Shown here: one piece after another, positions 11,059-23,790 of the stretch
How positions within the stretch are numbered: the stretch's first letter is position 1
How the letters are laid out: each line of letters starts with the position of its first letter
Assembly: GCA_947359465.1 (NCBI GenBank)
Contig: OX375881.1
Location: 77,647,914-77,711,913 of the forward strand
DNA: 64,000 nt
Reading direction: 5' to 3'
Source: Metellina segmentata
Taxonomy: Eukaryota > Arthropoda > Arachnida > Araneae > Tetragnathidae
Notes under the pieces: generated by a model
The model's input: only the letters and a program-made list of their open reading frames with translations
The model's database searches: none
Told to the model about the DNA's origin: nothing
Program-made: the position numbers and the translations under genes

Positions 11059-12258
11059 CCAACTCTACTATGAAGATTTTTTGGTAGACAAAACTACAGT
11101 GTTTCATTACGGCTTTTTAAAAGGATATACGTTAATTACAAGCGCTTATTACTAGTGGCTTATAATTACTAGTGGCGTCATGTATCTCATTTCGGCTACC
11201 GCTAAATTATGGAGGGGAAATATTGTAGCGAGTTTAGCCACCACTACAAAAATTAACGTACAATGCAGTAGTATGTATAGCAATGTAACCCAACTCTACT
11301 ATGAAGCTTTTTTGGTAGACAAAACTACAGTGTTTCATTATGGCTTGGTAAAAGGATATACGTAAAAAACAAGCGCTTATTACTAGTGGCTTATAATTAC
11401 TAGTGGCGTCATGTATCTCATTTCGGCTACCGCTAAATTCTGGAGGGGGAATATTGTAGCGAGCTTAGCCACCACTTCAAAAATTAACGTACAATGCAGT
11501 AGTATGTATAGTAATGTAACCCAACTCTACTATGAAGCCTTTTTGGAAGACAAAACTACAGTGTTTCATTATGGCTTGGTAAAAGTATTTACGTTAATTA
11601 CAAGCGCTTATTACTAGTGGCGTCATGTATCTCATTTCGGCTACCGCTAAATTCTGAAGGGGGAATATTGTAGCGAGCTTAGCCACCACTACAAAAATTA
11701 ACGTACTATGCAGTAGTATGTATAGCAATGTAACCCAACTCTACTATGAAGCCTTTTTGGTAGACAAAACTACAGTGTTTCATTATGGCTTGGTAAAAGG
11801 ATATACGTTAATTACAAGCGCTTATTACTAGTGGCTTATAATTACTAGTGGCGTCATGTATCTAATTTCGGCTACCGCTAAATTCTGGAGGGGATATATT
11901 GTAGCGAGCTTAGCCACCCCTACAAAAATTAACGTACAATGCAGTAGTATGTATAGCAATGTAACCCAACTCTACTATGAAGCGTTTTTGGTAGAAAAAA
12001 CTACAGTGTTTCATTATGGCTTGGTAAAAGGATATACGTTAATTACAAGCGCTTATTACTAGTGGCGTCATGTATCTCATTTTGGCTACCGCTAAATTTT
12101 GAAGGGGGAATATTGTAGCGAGCTTAGCCACCACTACAAAAATTAACATACAATGCAGTAGCAATGTAACCCAACTCTACTATGAAGCTTTTTTTGGTAG
12201 ACAAAACTACAGTGTTTCATTATGGCTTGGTAAAAGGATATACGTTAATTACAAGCGC
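11059..12258 (+). repeat. Satellite array, right part
   Basis: It resumes the interrupted unit with the duplicated CCAAC. Unit starts at 11169, 11400, 11614, 11845 and 12059 give lengths 231, 214, 231, 214 and a final shortened unit. The 231-bp units carry the extra 17-bp CTAGTGGCTTATAATTA, so long and short units alternate here. The array ends at about 12258, where AAGCGC runs into unrelated sequence. Confidence 0.93.
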
Positions 12259-13403
12259 ATTCTGAAGTAGGTTTGGAGGGAAATCCCCTCTACTATTCAG
12301 GTTATAAAAAAGAAGAGATCGAAGTGTTGAAGAAGAACATAGGTTAAATATGATGGCTCTTTTTCTCAAGTCAACTGGACTACGAAACTACGAGTGGCTT
12401 GGATGATATTTGTATCTGTAACTTTCTGTTCAAATCCGGTAGCCTGTCTGCACGGAACTTTGGTCACTTTTTGGCAAGCCAAACATTGATCAAACATCAG
12501 TCCTGCAACAATAAACTGTCTTAAATACACATGCGCACATTGTTACTGTACACAAATGCTGTATATGCATTTGTCATTCTATCTATCGAATTATCTCTTC
12601 AAAATGTTTCCATTTAGAAATGTATATACTCGACATTTGTTGTATTACGTCTAATACAGTTGATTTCTACAAATCTTACGTGACTATAATTTCAAAACTT
12701 GTTTTCTTAACCTGTTTTGAACTAACCCTCTTAGCCTTGATACTCTTAAAGACTAAATAACTACGAATATTGATTGAAGCAATCCATGGATTTTTTTAAC
12801 ACCTTTAGGAAATATTATATTATATTACTTGGAATCGAATTATTTGGACATATTCTCTTGATCCTTTAATCAGAAAATAGTCCTTTGGAATGTTTATATT
12901 TGCCAAGATCAAAACTGCTTAGAAGTTTTCCAGGAAGGACTGCAGGTTCTAAAGTCGATTTATGCACATGAATCCCTCAGAGGGTTAAATTGGTTTAGTT
13001 GAACCGTCTTAAATTTTTTATTAATGTATTCACTTTGCTAAAATTGACTTGAAGTTATGTGCATATTTTTATTTTTAACGAGTCGTTTCCACTGTAAGCC
13101 AAGAGGAAAGCTTATGCTAATATTTTTAAAAGCATTTAAGCAATCACAAATTTATTCTTCGTTACCTTTGCACTCTTGGAGCTTCAGACTTGGTTTTTAT
13201 CTTATTGATGCAGTTATCTATGAGATAGCATCTCTGACTCACAAATTTGTGTCCATCATGCTGGCGAGATATTGATTCATTTACATTAATGCTGAATAGG
13301 TGGAATTATGTATTTGTGTTGCTCTTTTAAATGGATTATCATACTATCCTGTGTTTCGTAAGGGGATATCAATGTAGAAAATAATTAACTATGGTGTAAA
13401 GAA
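12259..13403. other. AT-rich noncoding stretch
   Basis: No gene seen. At 12958-12990 there is a short block (TTATGCACATGAATCC then CTCAGAGGGTTAA) with a diverged relative at 59083-59113, probably the tail of an old dispersed repeat. The 72-codon frame at 13057-13275 is unrecognised. Confidence 0.4.
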
Positions 13404-13422
13404 TAGGGGTCACTGACCCCTA
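13404..13422. repeat. 19-bp near-perfect palindrome
   Basis: TAGGGGTCA-C-TGACCCCTA has nine-base arms around a single C. No matching second site was found, so it is recorded only as a hairpin-forming or protein-binding candidate. Confidence 0.7.
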
Positions 13423-13719
13423 GTCCTTATACGTCCGTGAAATGCTCAAACGGGGGTAGGTATGGTTATAAAAGCGATGTATATGTACTCTGTACAGTAA
13501 AGTGATTATGCGCTGTAAGAAAAACTACTTACATTACGTTTTAAACTCAAAATTAACACTGTATCTCATAAACTATGCACTACAAGAAAAAATTACAGTC
13601 ATTAACAAAGTTGAAGAGAATTACCAGTTTAATTCGAAATGACATTTCGAATACACGAATAGTGTGAATATAAAGTTTGTAAGTATTCAGTTCTTGTCAC
13701 TGCACTCGCGTCTCAAAGC

Positions 13720-14072
13720 AGCAAATAGTGAATAAAAAGTCGAGTGATTGCGATAGTTTAGATGCGAGAACGACGCACATTCTACATGGAGTTGACACTT
13801 TCGCTGACGTTCTCGCGGCAGTGCTTGAATTGGCGTCAACGCTAAAGAGACAATCACGCTCCAGCGCGTGTTGTGGAGTGATGTCTCAGTAGTCAGTCAC
13901 GCGTTAGCGCGGAAAGAGTCGCGCCTCAACATTTATTTTCCGCTTCAATTGGCACTATATGTTTGGCTTGGTATTGGCATGGTAATGGCGTGGAGTAAAG
14001 GTTAGAAGTTAGTTGTAAAGGTATGTGGTTTCGAAGTTATAGCTTTATTAGTTATTAAAAAAATCTTGTAAT
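13720..14072. other. CpG-rich patch
   Basis: This stretch is clearly richer in G, C and CpG than its surroundings (for example GACGTTCTCGCGGCAG and CACGCGTTAGCGCGG). It could be the 5' end of an old transposon, given the coding remnant right after it, or a small unmethylated regulatory patch. I cannot tell which. Confidence 0.4.
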
Positions 14073-14185
14073 ATGAGCTGTAAAGACGATAGTTCTGCAG
14101 GGCCTTCACAAACCAAGAATAGAAAAATGTAATCTAATAAGCCTCTAACAGATGAATAAATTGCAAATTTGTTAACTGAGATTTC
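14073..14185 (+). pseudogene. Short coding remnant, possibly piggyBac-type transposase N-terminus
   Basis: From ATG 14073 the frame reads MSCKDDSSAGPSQTKNRKM, stop, SNKPLTDE, stop, IANLLTE. A basic/polar start followed by a LTDEEI-like acidic motif resembles N-termini of piggyBac-like transposases. There are two in-frame stops in 36 codons and no DDD domain downstream. The match is short and the assignment tentative. Confidence 0.25.
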
Positions 14186-14387
14186 GACATTCTACTCTGG
14201 TATTGGCTTCTGGGAAAAATCCATCTCAACGTCGAGGCAATAACTATCAACGCACCATATCAGCTTTGTCAGCGAACGAGTTAAATAATGAATGCAGCCC
14301 AAAGACATAACAAATTGACAAATACGCACGGTAGAAATAAACATATTACATAAATAATTGATACCACATAAAATACGCTGAGACGTC

Positions 14388-14455
14388 ATAGCCCAGTGGA
14401 TTTTCCAATGCGCTTACAACCTATGAGTTGTGGACTAGATCCCTCTTTGGGTGTA
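14388..14455 (+). repeat. tRNA-like SINE head (degenerate)
   Basis: CATAGCCCAGTGGATTTTCC resembles a Pol III A box (TRGCNNAGNNGG). About 45 bases on, GTGGACTAGATCCC is a decayed B box. The sequence does not fold as an intact tRNA, so a tRNA-derived SINE or tRNA pseudogene is more likely than a gene. Confidence 0.4.
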
Positions 14456-15833
14456 ATTCTCTCTAATGTGTCGGAAAAACTTTTTTTTATGTGAGTGTAT
14501 GTCCGTAACCTGACGTTGTAGATCTTGTGCTTGTAGCAACATGGTCATATATGAATATGGCGTAACATATAAATCCCAACGCACTCAACACCCATTTTAC
14601 CCAATTACCCATTTTAGTGTCTGCCATTATGTGCACAACTTCGGCCACAATACACATTTGTATCCGGAAAAGCACTTGTAAATGCATGTTCAACAGCATT
14701 TCAGGTGTCACGCTACTGGCAGTCATTGGAAATGCTAATGTCGACCAATTAGCGTTTCACACTTTCTATTCACGCTATTCATGTATTCAGAACGTCATTT
14801 CGTATTAAATTGACTACATCCTACAACTTTTTGAAATGTCTGTTGTTTTCATTCCTTGCATAGTTTTCGAGACATGAGAGTTAATATCTTATTTTTGCTT
14901 ACAGGAGGCACTGCATGTGGTCTCTTCGGGGACTTAGTCTCTTTAGTCATTATTTTCATAACTGACCATTCATAATATTGACCCTGTATATACTTATATT
15001 TTCAAACGAATAATTCGAAGAATTGGTTTAAGACGAAAGTTTTTATTATTGACAGGAATTGGTGTTCACAGTGATTCAATTATTCCTGGATCCACTACTT
15101 CAAAAATTTATTTAGGCTAATCTGATGTGAATGTTAAGAATAATGCTACTTATCATAGAATATATTAGACGTTTTCAAATTGGTCTTCTAATGCAGTCTG
15201 CAAAAGATAAAACAGTATATAGCATTAGAGTCAGTCTGCAAATGCATGCTTGAATTCACAATGTAATTTAAAAATTCCTTTCACATATAATTTTAAGCCT
15301 TTTATGTATTAGAGGTCCTATGGTGATGATACACAGAACGACTTGTGAAGCGCAACCCAATACTTTTCGCTTCGATTTGGATTAGGACGACTGGCGAATT
15401 TGAAACTGTGAAGCTTTCCCTTTCAGGAAGAAAACACGGATTCTGCTCCTCAGATCGTTCACCTACAACAATAGGTTGGCGCAACTTGTCAATCGCAATC
15501 GAGTCTTGGATTATTGACCGTTGTACACGATATGGTGAATAGTGAAACCCATTTGATAGAAGAGGTAGAAATGTATTCATGCCTCAGATAGCACTAACGT
15601 ATCATCCACTCAAGACTCCCTTTGTGACACTTACCTTTATTTTTTTTAACTTTTAAAACTATCCGTATATTTCTATTTTGTGGTATTCAGCAATGATATA
15701 TTTTCATTCATAACACTTGCGACCATATTATATGATACGCGAATCATGTTCACAGGACGGATATAAAACCGTATTTTGGAAGCAAGAACTGTAACGTTTG
15801 TCCCATGTTATCATCAAATACATCTGCTCTTTA
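14456..15833. other. Noncoding stretch, nothing firm
   Basis: Between 15300 and 15580 composition is less AT-rich, and open frames exist on both strands (92 codons minus, 65 codons plus). I recognise neither, and they overlap antisense. No other structure seen. Confidence 0.4.
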
Positions 15834-16205
<372 letters not shown>

Positions 16206-16639
16206 AATATGTTTTCTAGTACGTCAATGGGACTTAGGACGCCTTGCCACATGAACTCTTGGCCAGCCTTGTAGAATGGATGTCTGCACGTTGGGGAGGC
16301 TTGCCTTTGGGCTATTCACCAAGAAATCTAATATTAGATAACAGAGTAAAAAGTATATATTTTTTGCAATTGCTAAAGCATACAATGCACTAACTAAATA
16401 TATGTTTTGCGTTTTCTTCAGCTCCCATTAGCTCCAGAAGGGAATTGGGGGTAATTCTTTTAGTCTACATAGCTAGTGGAACAATTATTTGTAATTCGAG
16501 GTACTTCGATAAAATACTAGGAAATGGATTAATCTCATTAGTTGAATTAACCTAAATTTTTTGGAAGGTGTGTATAGCTTTATGCGCATAAGGTTTCTAT
16601 TCAACATACTCTCCTGATTTCGACGGCACCAATCCGAAG
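16206..16639. other. No recognised feature
   Basis: Nothing coding or repetitive recognised. Confidence 0.4.
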
Positions 16640-17230
16640 CTGTGCAAAGACACGAATCTGCAAAATCACTATTTCAAGAAATTTACATTGAATTTGTTGA
16701 TGCTGTTGGAAAAACTCTGCTAGGTTTGAAAGTTGGGTCCTCAATTTATATTATTTCTTTACGGATCTGCGTTAATGAATTTGGCATTATAGAAAACATC
16801 AATTTACAACCTAAGGATTGCATTGAGTGGAAATCAGGTACAAGTACGGATTAGTGCCAAAGATAGAGCATTTTATAAACGATTTGTTGAAAAAGTTAAT
16901 TGAATCTCCTAGTTTGAAAATCGCTCAGTTACTTAGAGCATGCGTCAAGCTGTATACTTTGTAGAATATCTAATTGAATGCTTTGATGAGTTATTGAATA
17001 ACAAAATTGACTTTTTCAGAGCAAAAAATGTTAAACTTCCTTCAATGTCCCTTACACGGAGTGAAAAAAGTCTTAATAATTTATTAAACCATCTTCCTTA
17101 TTTGTCAACTGTATGCTTAGGAGGATGATAAATGAAGGTCACATAAAAAGCACTTGTGTTGATAAACTTTTTCGCCGGATCTTTAAAGCGTTAGATAAAA
17201 TTTATGTGTCGCGCTTCCCACCTAATTAGG
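16640..17230 (+). pseudogene. Decayed coding block, family not recognised
   Basis: Three consecutive stretches in shifting plus-strand frames look protein-like. From 16642: ESAKSLFQEIYIEFVDAVGK to about 16850. From about 16853: KIEHFINDLLKKLIESPSLK. From about 16940: VEYLIECFDELLNNKIDFFR to CVDKLFRRIFKALDKIY near 17210. They are rich in alternating charged and hydrophobic residues, as in helical repeat proteins, and become continuous if two or three frameshifts are allowed. I do not recognise the family. Either a decayed transposon gene or a processed pseudogene would fit. No transposase catalytic motif is visible. Confidence 0.35.
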
Positions 17231-17448
17231 AAGGACTAAATCAGTCGCCACACTTTTCTAGAAAGGATGGATCTCGTGGGATAAGATGCAAATTTAATTA
17301 AGATTTAATTACGTCTGATAAAATAGAAGATAATGCCTGGCCATTTAATATGGATAGCAGGGATTCATGGTGATCTGCAATCCCAAAGTGAACCTGTAGA
17401 TAGTTTATGTTCATTAATCAAATTAATTTAAGATGTTTTTTATTATGC

Positions 17449-17900
17449 TCTTGTCGGATTTCTTATTTGCTTTCATACCTCAAGAAAGAAACGCGTTTTT
17501 TAGGTGTACTGAATTGTGATGGTGTCATTTCTTCTCCCTTTAGAAAGCAAGTGGTTTATTCTGATGGTGTTTGCTTTGTTTTTTCCCCATAGGAGTGATT
17601 ATGGCATTTTTTTGTGTTGAAATTCTGTAATGTCTGTTATTCAAAATTAATTTTATCTGTTAAGTCCAAGATCGAAGAAAAAAATAATCTAAAAAGAAAA
17701 TTTAAATCTCTTATCGAATTTCTTGTTCGTTTCCACAATGTCAAGAAATAAGTACTTTTATTACGATCAGAAGTGAATTGTGATGGTGTCATTTTTTTCT
17801 CTCATTTGAAATTCAGTAATTTATGCCTCAGTAGAAATTTTTATTTTGTAGGAGTAATTATAACATGTTCCGTAATATGTAATTATTTTTTGTTTATTTT
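17449..17900 (+). repeat. Diverged tandem duplication, 260-bp period
   Basis: Blocks TCTTGTCGGATTTCTT, CTCAAGAAA, GAATTGTGATGGTGTCATTT and ATAGGAGTGATTAT in 17449-17640 recur in the same order in 17709-17900 with substitutions. The perfect core GAATTGTGATGGTGTCATTT is at 17511 and 17774. Confidence 0.6.
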
Positions 17901-18681
17901 TACGCTTTTAAAACTACTGCGTTGTGCTTTAGATTCTTGCTTAAAAATAGTAAAGAATGGAAAATAATATTTATGAATTGAGAGGGAAAATATAAATTAA
18001 ATTAAGGAATTTATTTTACTTGATTCCTTGTTTTTCCTTTTTTTTGCCTTTATTAACTCAATATTTCTATGCGGTTGATATTAAATTAAAAGAGGATTAT
18101 TCCTTAAGTTTTAGGTATTAAACGACAAAAAATATTAATGTAGACTCGAGAGAGATACTGCTAAGGAAGGGACCGAATGGTTTCCATCAACTTTTTATTT
18201 TGTTACCATTTTTTTAGTTATGTTGTTTGACTTCAGTCAGTATTGAAATTATAACAAGTCATTGGAAATTAAAAAAAAATTATGTAGAAGTTTCGAGTTT
18301 ACTTCGTTTGTTACTTTATTTATTTTATTATTTTAATCCCTTCCGATGTGCCTCATTAAGGGAGTTTCAATCCAGGTTTCATTAGAAGAAAATACATTTT
18401 TTAAAAATTGCTTTATGTTTTCAACCTTTTTGTTATTTATAGTATTTGTTGAAAAATCCTTTGTAACAACTTCAATTCAATTTAAAAAGGAAAAAAACAC
18501 CATTTGTTTTCTCATTTTTAATACTAATGTTTTCCTGGAAAAATTCGTATAGTTAACTAACGAGGATAAATGACCCATCACACGACGGATGCATAACAAA
18601 ATTCATTTATTTTGGTCAAACTTCATTTAAATAGTTTTAAAACCTGACGGTAAGGGATCACTGGATGGTGAGTGATAACTT
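17901..18681. other. T-rich noncoding stretch
   Basis: Long T-rich runs and no credible gene. The 68-codon frame at 18346-18552 is a product of T-rich composition (Phe/Leu-rich). Confidence 0.5.
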
Positions 18682-18685
18682 TTAA

Positions 18686-19190
18686 CCCTTCTTTGCATAA
18701 TGGTGGAAATTTCCATCATAACATTAAATGCCCAAAAATTATATAAAAGAACAAGTTCATTTTAAGTTGATCGTGTCTGGATACCTTTTTAATGTCTATT
18801 GCATAAAATAAAACATAGCTGTCAAAAATAAGCAAGTGTCACTATCAGTAAAACGAGCTTGAAGTTGTCATTACGCTGTTTGTTGTAGTTGCAATAAACG
18901 TATGATTTCGTTTTTAATTTTGTTTTATTATATTTGAGTTTCTATAGCTAAAAAAGTGAAAATGAGTGGAAGAAAGGTTTGTAACATGTGTTTCTGTTAT
19001 TTTTAGAGCAATTTCCGAAAAAGTTTGCGTTTAATTTTAAAAATACCACATACCATCATATTGTTTTTTGCTAAATTTATACTATAAATATATACTAAGA
19101 TTTTTTTAACCATTTTTCCTTTAATTTTGAACATGAATTATATCACTTTGATTTATTTCACCAATAAAGAAAAAATCATGCAAAGAAGGG
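18686..19190. mobile_element. piggyBac-type MITE, full copy
   Basis: It is flanked on both sides by TTAA (18682-18685 and 19191-19194), the piggyBac target site. Ends are CCCTTCTTTGCATAAT at left and, inverted, CCCTTCTTTGCATGAT at right, a 16-bp terminal inverted repeat with one mismatch. It is 505 bp long with no coding capacity. The right 390 bp recur inverted at 21789-22173. Confidence 0.88.
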
Positions 19191-19194
19191 TTAA

Positions 19195-21784
19195 AACAAT
19201 ATCATTGGAAAACTTAAATTTTGATCAACGCTGGTCGAACCAATGAGCTGCTTACGGCAATCGTTTTATACTCAAAGTTATTTCCATGGCGATTTGGAAT
19301 ATAATGAGTTTTGATCTTTCGTATCTCGTTTCGCTCGTAACATCAGACAACCAATCCAAACAATTAGAACATCCGCATACAAGTGACGTTACACGACCAA
19401 TCAAAACTTCATTCCCGATAACAATTAAATAATTTATAAGGTTAGGAAACTACTATTCTAAAAGATTTTTCGCTCGATGTTTTAAATCGATCCGATTAAA
19501 TTTTAGTTGGAATCCACATAAAATGCATTTTCATTGTCGTAATGTTTCCCTGTAAGCTTCCGCAATTTAGATTCATGAAATTATTCACCAAGTAATCAAC
19601 TGAGTATCACGAAAATTGTTTTTAAACGGAACAACATAGAGTGTTACCCCGTCGAAATCTGTGTTGTTAAGAATGTGATAGAGGCGAACAGGTTTTGTGA
19701 AAGGTTGAAGCAGTTGAAGGATAATTTTTAGATATACAATACAAACTATATATAAATGCAATTAAAATTATCAATAGCATCACTAAAAATCTCTTTTATT
19801 TTATGTACAACTGACCACTGCGTGGTCAGAACGGCATTGCCCATAACAGTTATTTTCGTGGGGTCAGATGTGACCACTGCTCGCTAACACTCGCCAACCC
19901 CCGATGATTGCTACGTATTCCCATTTGGTTTGCTTCGTAAACGAACTCTACAGGCACCGCCGTAATGGTCTCGAAGTGGCTATTACCAAAAACATAAAGC
20001 AAAACACGCTAGATTCGGAAAACGGTATGGTTACAAAGGCATTGAGACGAAAAATGACGTCACATTCCGGATCAAAGAAATCTGAAAAAAAAATAATAAA
20101 TTAATTTTAAGGTGTTCTAGATTAAATTTTAAAATTCAGGCTGGACACAAAAAATCGCAAACTATTCAGACTTCCTGTGTGCCAAATTTCATTATTATTA
20201 GTGCCATATATTTGTCAGGACGGTACACACAGTTCATATGCATGCATTTCCTTTTATAGTAGTAGAGAGTAAGCTCTAAATAATCATCCACATTGTTGCA
20301 TATTGCCTAAGAATATTTATATTTAAAAGAGTTGCGTAAAGAGAGAAATTAAGAGAGTTGAAAATAGCCCGTTGTGTTGCTCCAGTACAACGTTAATTAA
20401 AATACCTACTTACCTATAGGCAAACTAGATAATAACCACTTCTAGTTTCATCATTCTACAGAAATGTTTGTTTGGTATGTGTCGTTAATTAATTTGTATT
20501 CCTACAGAGTAACGTTAATTAATTACCATTACTACTACCTATGTCATGGCGACAATATTTTGTCATAGAATCACAAGAGTATTGATATTTCTTATCAAAG
20601 AAAATGGGAATTTATCGTTAACCAATTTATGCTGAGCGAACTTGAGAACTGATTGAAAATTGCTATAATGTCTTCAGAATGTTATCAATTTCCTTTCCCA
20701 AACAATAGTCTGATACTTCAATTCAAGAAACCAGTGGGGAAATTCGTACTTGAAATCACTCGCTCTATTGTATGAAGCATTGTGAAGTGGATATTAATAT
20801 GTATCTTTCGTAAAGTTCTCAATATATTTACACCATATTAATCCCTATACGTTAATACTTCCTACTTCACTGAGGCAAATGAATTGGCCACTGATATTCA
20901 CATTGTGTCTGGTGAACCAGTAATCGATAGAATTCAATTAGCGGAGTTTAAAAACAGCTAAACCCTTGTATACTGAGTAATTAGACCGTAATTAAAGCAG
21001 GGTGTTTGTTCTAGAAGTTAAAGCTCTGCAGAGCTCTTGTTCTGCTGCAAATTCTCCATTGAGCAAGTTCATGCTTACAGACCACAAACGACAACCCTTT
21101 TCTATCGATTATCGTGAAACTGTGACACGGTAACATATTATTTGGAATTTTTAAAAAAACCGAATGAGCCGAATAGAACACACAGATAATGCGTTATGCA
21201 CTTCGAATCGATATTTTCTGTTTCTTGCTGTTTATTGTAGATCTTCAAACGGTAAATTTTAGTGGAAAATCGTTTTTAATTTCACTTGAACAATAATTTC
21301 GAAACACAGAGTCGTTTGTTAGTAAGTTGAGGTTTTTGTTTGTATCGTTCGCGAAAATGCACTTATTGGAGTTTCACCATGTATCTAATATTGAAATGCC
21401 TTTGCTTTATACGATGTTTGTTGCAAAATTCTTTCAAATACCTGCAGGAATAATTAGCGTTTATCGAAACTAGAAATATGTGTGTAATGTAAAGTAAGAA
21501 CAGTGAACTGAATTTATTGATTAATGCCTTTAAATGCTTTATTAGACATGCTTTAACAAAAAATATATAATTCTCATAAAAATAAACATCGTTATTAAAA
21601 ATTATTTCATGTAATATGCACCCTATGGTGCCTAGCGTCCCCTTTTCGGTACGTTTGAGTTTTTGTCAGTAACAATCTCAATTTCTAATTTGGATTATTT
21701 TAAATATTTTTCCAGTTGATATCACTATATTTACTTACTGTATACAAAATATCTTGGCGAAAAAAAATATCAGGCATTAATGGG
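19195..21784. other. Noncoding stretch between two MITE copies
   Basis: No gene recognised. It contains a hairpin CTGACCAC-TGC-GTGGTCAG at 19811-19829 (its first 14 bases recur at 29454) and a 14-bp palindrome AGCTCTGCAGAGCT at 21022-21035. The 66-codon frame at 19904 is unrecognised. Confidence 0.4.
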
Positions 21785-21788
21785 TTAA

Positions 21789-22173
21789 CCCTTCTTTGCA
21801 TGATTTTTTCTTTATTGGTGAAATAAATCAAGGTGATATAATTCATGTTCAAAATTAAAGGAAAAATGGTTAAAAAAATCTTAGTATATATTTATAGTAT
21901 AAATTTAGCAAAAAACAATATGATGGTATCATGTGGTATTTTTAAAATTAAACGCAAACTTTTTCAGAAATTGCTCAAAAAATAACAGAAACACATGTTA
22001 CAAACCTTTCTTCCACTCATTTTCACTTTTTTAGCAATAGAAACTCAAATATAATATTAAAAAAAATTAAAAACGAAATCATACGTTTATTGCAACTACA
22101 ACAAACAGCGGAATGACAACTTCAAGCTCGTTTTACTTATGACACTTGCTTATTTTTGACAGCTATGTTTTTT
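21789..22173. mobile_element. piggyBac-type MITE, truncated copy (opposite orientation)
   Basis: It begins with TTAA (21785-21788) and CCCTTCTTTGCATGATTT, and matches the reverse complement of 18805-19190 closely. Similarity ends near 22173 within CAGCTATGTTTTTTTATTA, and the other terminus is absent. An AT-rich minisatellite begins exactly where the element breaks off. Confidence 0.85.
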
Positions 22174-22412
22174 TATTAGATAAGTTATTTAGAAGTATAA
22201 ATTATTAAGAATACTAAATTATTTAGAACAATAAATTATTTAGAATAATAAATTATTAAGAATAATAAATTATTTAGAATAATAAATTATTAGATATATT
22301 ATTTAGAAGTATAAATTATTTAGAATAATAAATTATTTAGAATAATAAATTATTTAGAATAATAAATTATTTAGAATAATAAATTATTTAGAATAATAAA
22401 TTATTTAGAAAG
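22174..22412. repeat. 17-bp AT minisatellite
   Basis: About 13-14 units of AATAATAAATTATTTAG with single-base variants (for example AAGTATAAATTATTTAG). The unit is itself partly self-complementary (AATAATAAATTATT). The array follows directly on the broken MITE. Confidence 0.9.
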
Positions 22413-22546
22413 ATACATTATTTGCAGGACTTTAAATTGTGATAAACTATTACACCACTAACATAACCATATTCTGAAAAGTTCTGAATCCTTAAAGAGG
22501 TTTATTTCGTCTTCCAGATCTTTCCAATTTTTCTCATGACAAGATA

Positions 22547-22587
22547 TCTCGTCATCACAATATTACTATTTTTTTATGATGACGAGA
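22547..22587. repeat. Hairpin of a dispersed repeat, copy 1
   Basis: TCTCGTCATCA (22547-22557) and its exact complement TGATGACGAGA (22577-22587) are separated by a 19-base T-rich loop. Related, less perfect copies lie at about 23695-23790 and 44727-44840. Confidence 0.75.
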
Positions 22588-23694
<1,107 letters not shown>

Positions 23695-23790
23695 TAAAAT
23701 ATCGATGATTTTGTTATGATGACGACAGCAAGACCTGGTCAGTTTTCGTCCAATGAAGGGATATCTCGTCCGTCATCATATCTGGTCAGT
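23695..23790. repeat. Dispersed hairpin repeat, copy 2
   Basis: It contains TTATGATGACGACAGCAAGA, then GGATATCTCGTCCGTCATCA, then TCTGGTCAG. The same two half-motifs as at 22547 appear in the reverse order. Confidence 0.55.

Noticed and set aside
6175..12062. Series of 60-90 codon open frames starting MYLISATAK in each satellite unit
   Set aside because: They recur because the DNA unit recurs. Each ends at the CTAG junction and there is no recognisable domain or splice context.
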